From: Deinococcus apachensis DSM 19763 | GTDB taxonomy: Bacteria > Deinococcota > Deinococci > Deinococcales > Deinococcaceae | Direction: 5' to 3' | Length of the DNA: 64,000 bases | NCBI RefSeq assembly: GCF_000381345.1 | Contig: NZ_KB906401.1 | Location: 124,001 to 188,000, forward strand | Part shown: in pieces, positions 63,528 to 64,000 of the stretch | Layout of the letters: each line of letters starts with the position of its first letter | How positions within the stretch are numbered: position 1 is the stretch's first letter | Notes under the pieces: model-generated | What the model was told of the DNA's origin: nothing | Seen by the model: the letters and a program-made list of their open reading frames with translations, nothing else | The model's database searches: none | Translations under genes and position numbers: made by a program

Positions 63528-64000
63528 ATGACCCAGACGACCACTGTCATGTCCACGTTCCTCACTCCTGCCGACTTCCTGACGTACTGGCTGAGCCACC
63601 GCCACCTGACGCGCCGGGTGATCGAGGCGTTCCCGGAGGACCAGCTCTTCACCTTCACCGCCGCGCCGCCCATGCGCCCCTTCGCGGAGATGGCGTGGGA
63701 GATTCACGGCGTCACGGCGTACACACTAAACGGGCTGGTGACGGGCGACTGGGGAGAGCCCGTCTGGGACGCGCAGCCCGCCCAGACCCGGGAGGCGCTG
63801 CTGGCCGCCTGGGACGAGCTGAGCCGCCGCATCGAGGCCGAGCTGCCGGGCGTGTCCCCCACCCGCTACGCGGAGGAACAGCCGCTCGCCTGGGGTCCGA
63901 TGACGGGCTGGTTCGCCGCCATCGGGGTGGTGGACAACGAGATTCACCACCGGGGGCAGGGCTACGTGTACCTGCGGGCGCTGGGGATCACTCCGCCGGA
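63528..64000 (+). CDS. DinB-family protein (3' end outside window)
   Basis: At least 157 residues. Metal His residues in FAEMAWEIHGVTAYT and EIHHRGQGYVYLR mark the DinB four-helix fold, a family frequent in Deinococcus. GGAGG at 63518-63522 supports the ATG at 63528; an ATG at 63516 lies 4 bases after TACGCT (63506-63511) and would be a leaderless alternative four codons longer. The stop codon is beyond position 64000. Confidence 0.85.
   Translation, partial: MTQTTTVMSTFLTPADFLTYWLSHRHLTRRVIEAFPEDQLFTFTAAPPMRPFAEMAWEIHGVTAYTLNGLVTGDWGEPVWDAQPAQTREALLAAWDELSRRIEAELPGVSPTRYAEEQPLAWGPMTGWFAAIGVVDNEIHHRGQGYVYLRALGITPP

Overview
The window is a stretch of high-GC bacterial chromosome that fits the genus Deinococcus. 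The main reasons are the cinA-thpR-recA operon, an RNase J of Deinococcus length, a clpP-clpX-lon cluster, a fructose PTS with a fused EIIA-HPr-EI protein, and the way many genes start: a TANNNT -10 box only 5-7 nt before the start codon with no ribosome binding site, which is the mark of leaderless mRNAs. Species cannot be fixed from the sequence alone. I see no phage, insertion sequence, CRISPR array or plasmid genes; the region reads as core chromosome with a few lineage-specific genes.

Layout. 1-5.4 kb: dnaX (cut by the window edge, minus strand) diverges from the cinA-thpR-recA repair operon. 5.5-8.4 kb: birA-bioY biotin operon, a Fur-family regulator and a membrane protein. 8.4-13.4 kb: a 1029-residue P-loop ATPase/TPR protein ending in a SARP-like winged-helix plus BTAD pair, followed by a papain-like cysteine protease lipoprotein. 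13.8-16.3 kb: MarC-like membrane protein, HNH endonuclease, HD hydrolase and a WGxxGxxG surface protein. 16.4-19.9 kb: two orphan response regulators, RNase J and a Thr/Glu-rich small protein. 20.4-24.9 kb: clpP-clpX and lon. 24.9-31.7 kb: two paralogous malic enzymes with a small membrane protein between them, then a TspO-like protein, a thioesterase and a YihY family protein. 31.7-35.0 kb: hisA diverging from a GT4 glycosyltransferase, a small-molecule kinase and tRNA-Leu(CAG). 35.1-43.1 kb: prolyl oligopeptidase, a frameshifted gene, mdh, an APH(6)-like kinase, a crotonase, a DinB protein, a histidine phosphatase with a probable CTG start, and a thioesterase. 43.5-48.1 kb: complete five-gene liv branched-chain amino-acid ABC operon. 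48.2-55.4 kb: a small secreted protein pair, a guanidine-III riboswitch with its guanidinium exporter, and the fruB-fruK-fruA operon. 55.5-64 kb: amine oxidase, alpha/beta hydrolase, accD-accA, a LapA-like protein, pyrimidine-nucleoside phosphorylase with a kinase, a CDGSH protein, and a DinB protein cut by the window end.

The themes are DNA repair (recA operon, dnaX), protein and RNA quality control (Clp, Lon, RNase J), and carbon use: fructose uptake to fructose-1,6-bisphosphate, malate dehydrogenase plus two malic enzymes around malate and pyruvate, and acetyl-CoA carboxylase toward fatty acids. The observations most worth checking are the riboswitch, the systematic leaderless starts, the CTG start, the reversed-order SARP-like ATPase, the degenerate CinA deamidase site and the frameshifted gene. 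I did not find a multi-gene system that I can defend as undescribed.
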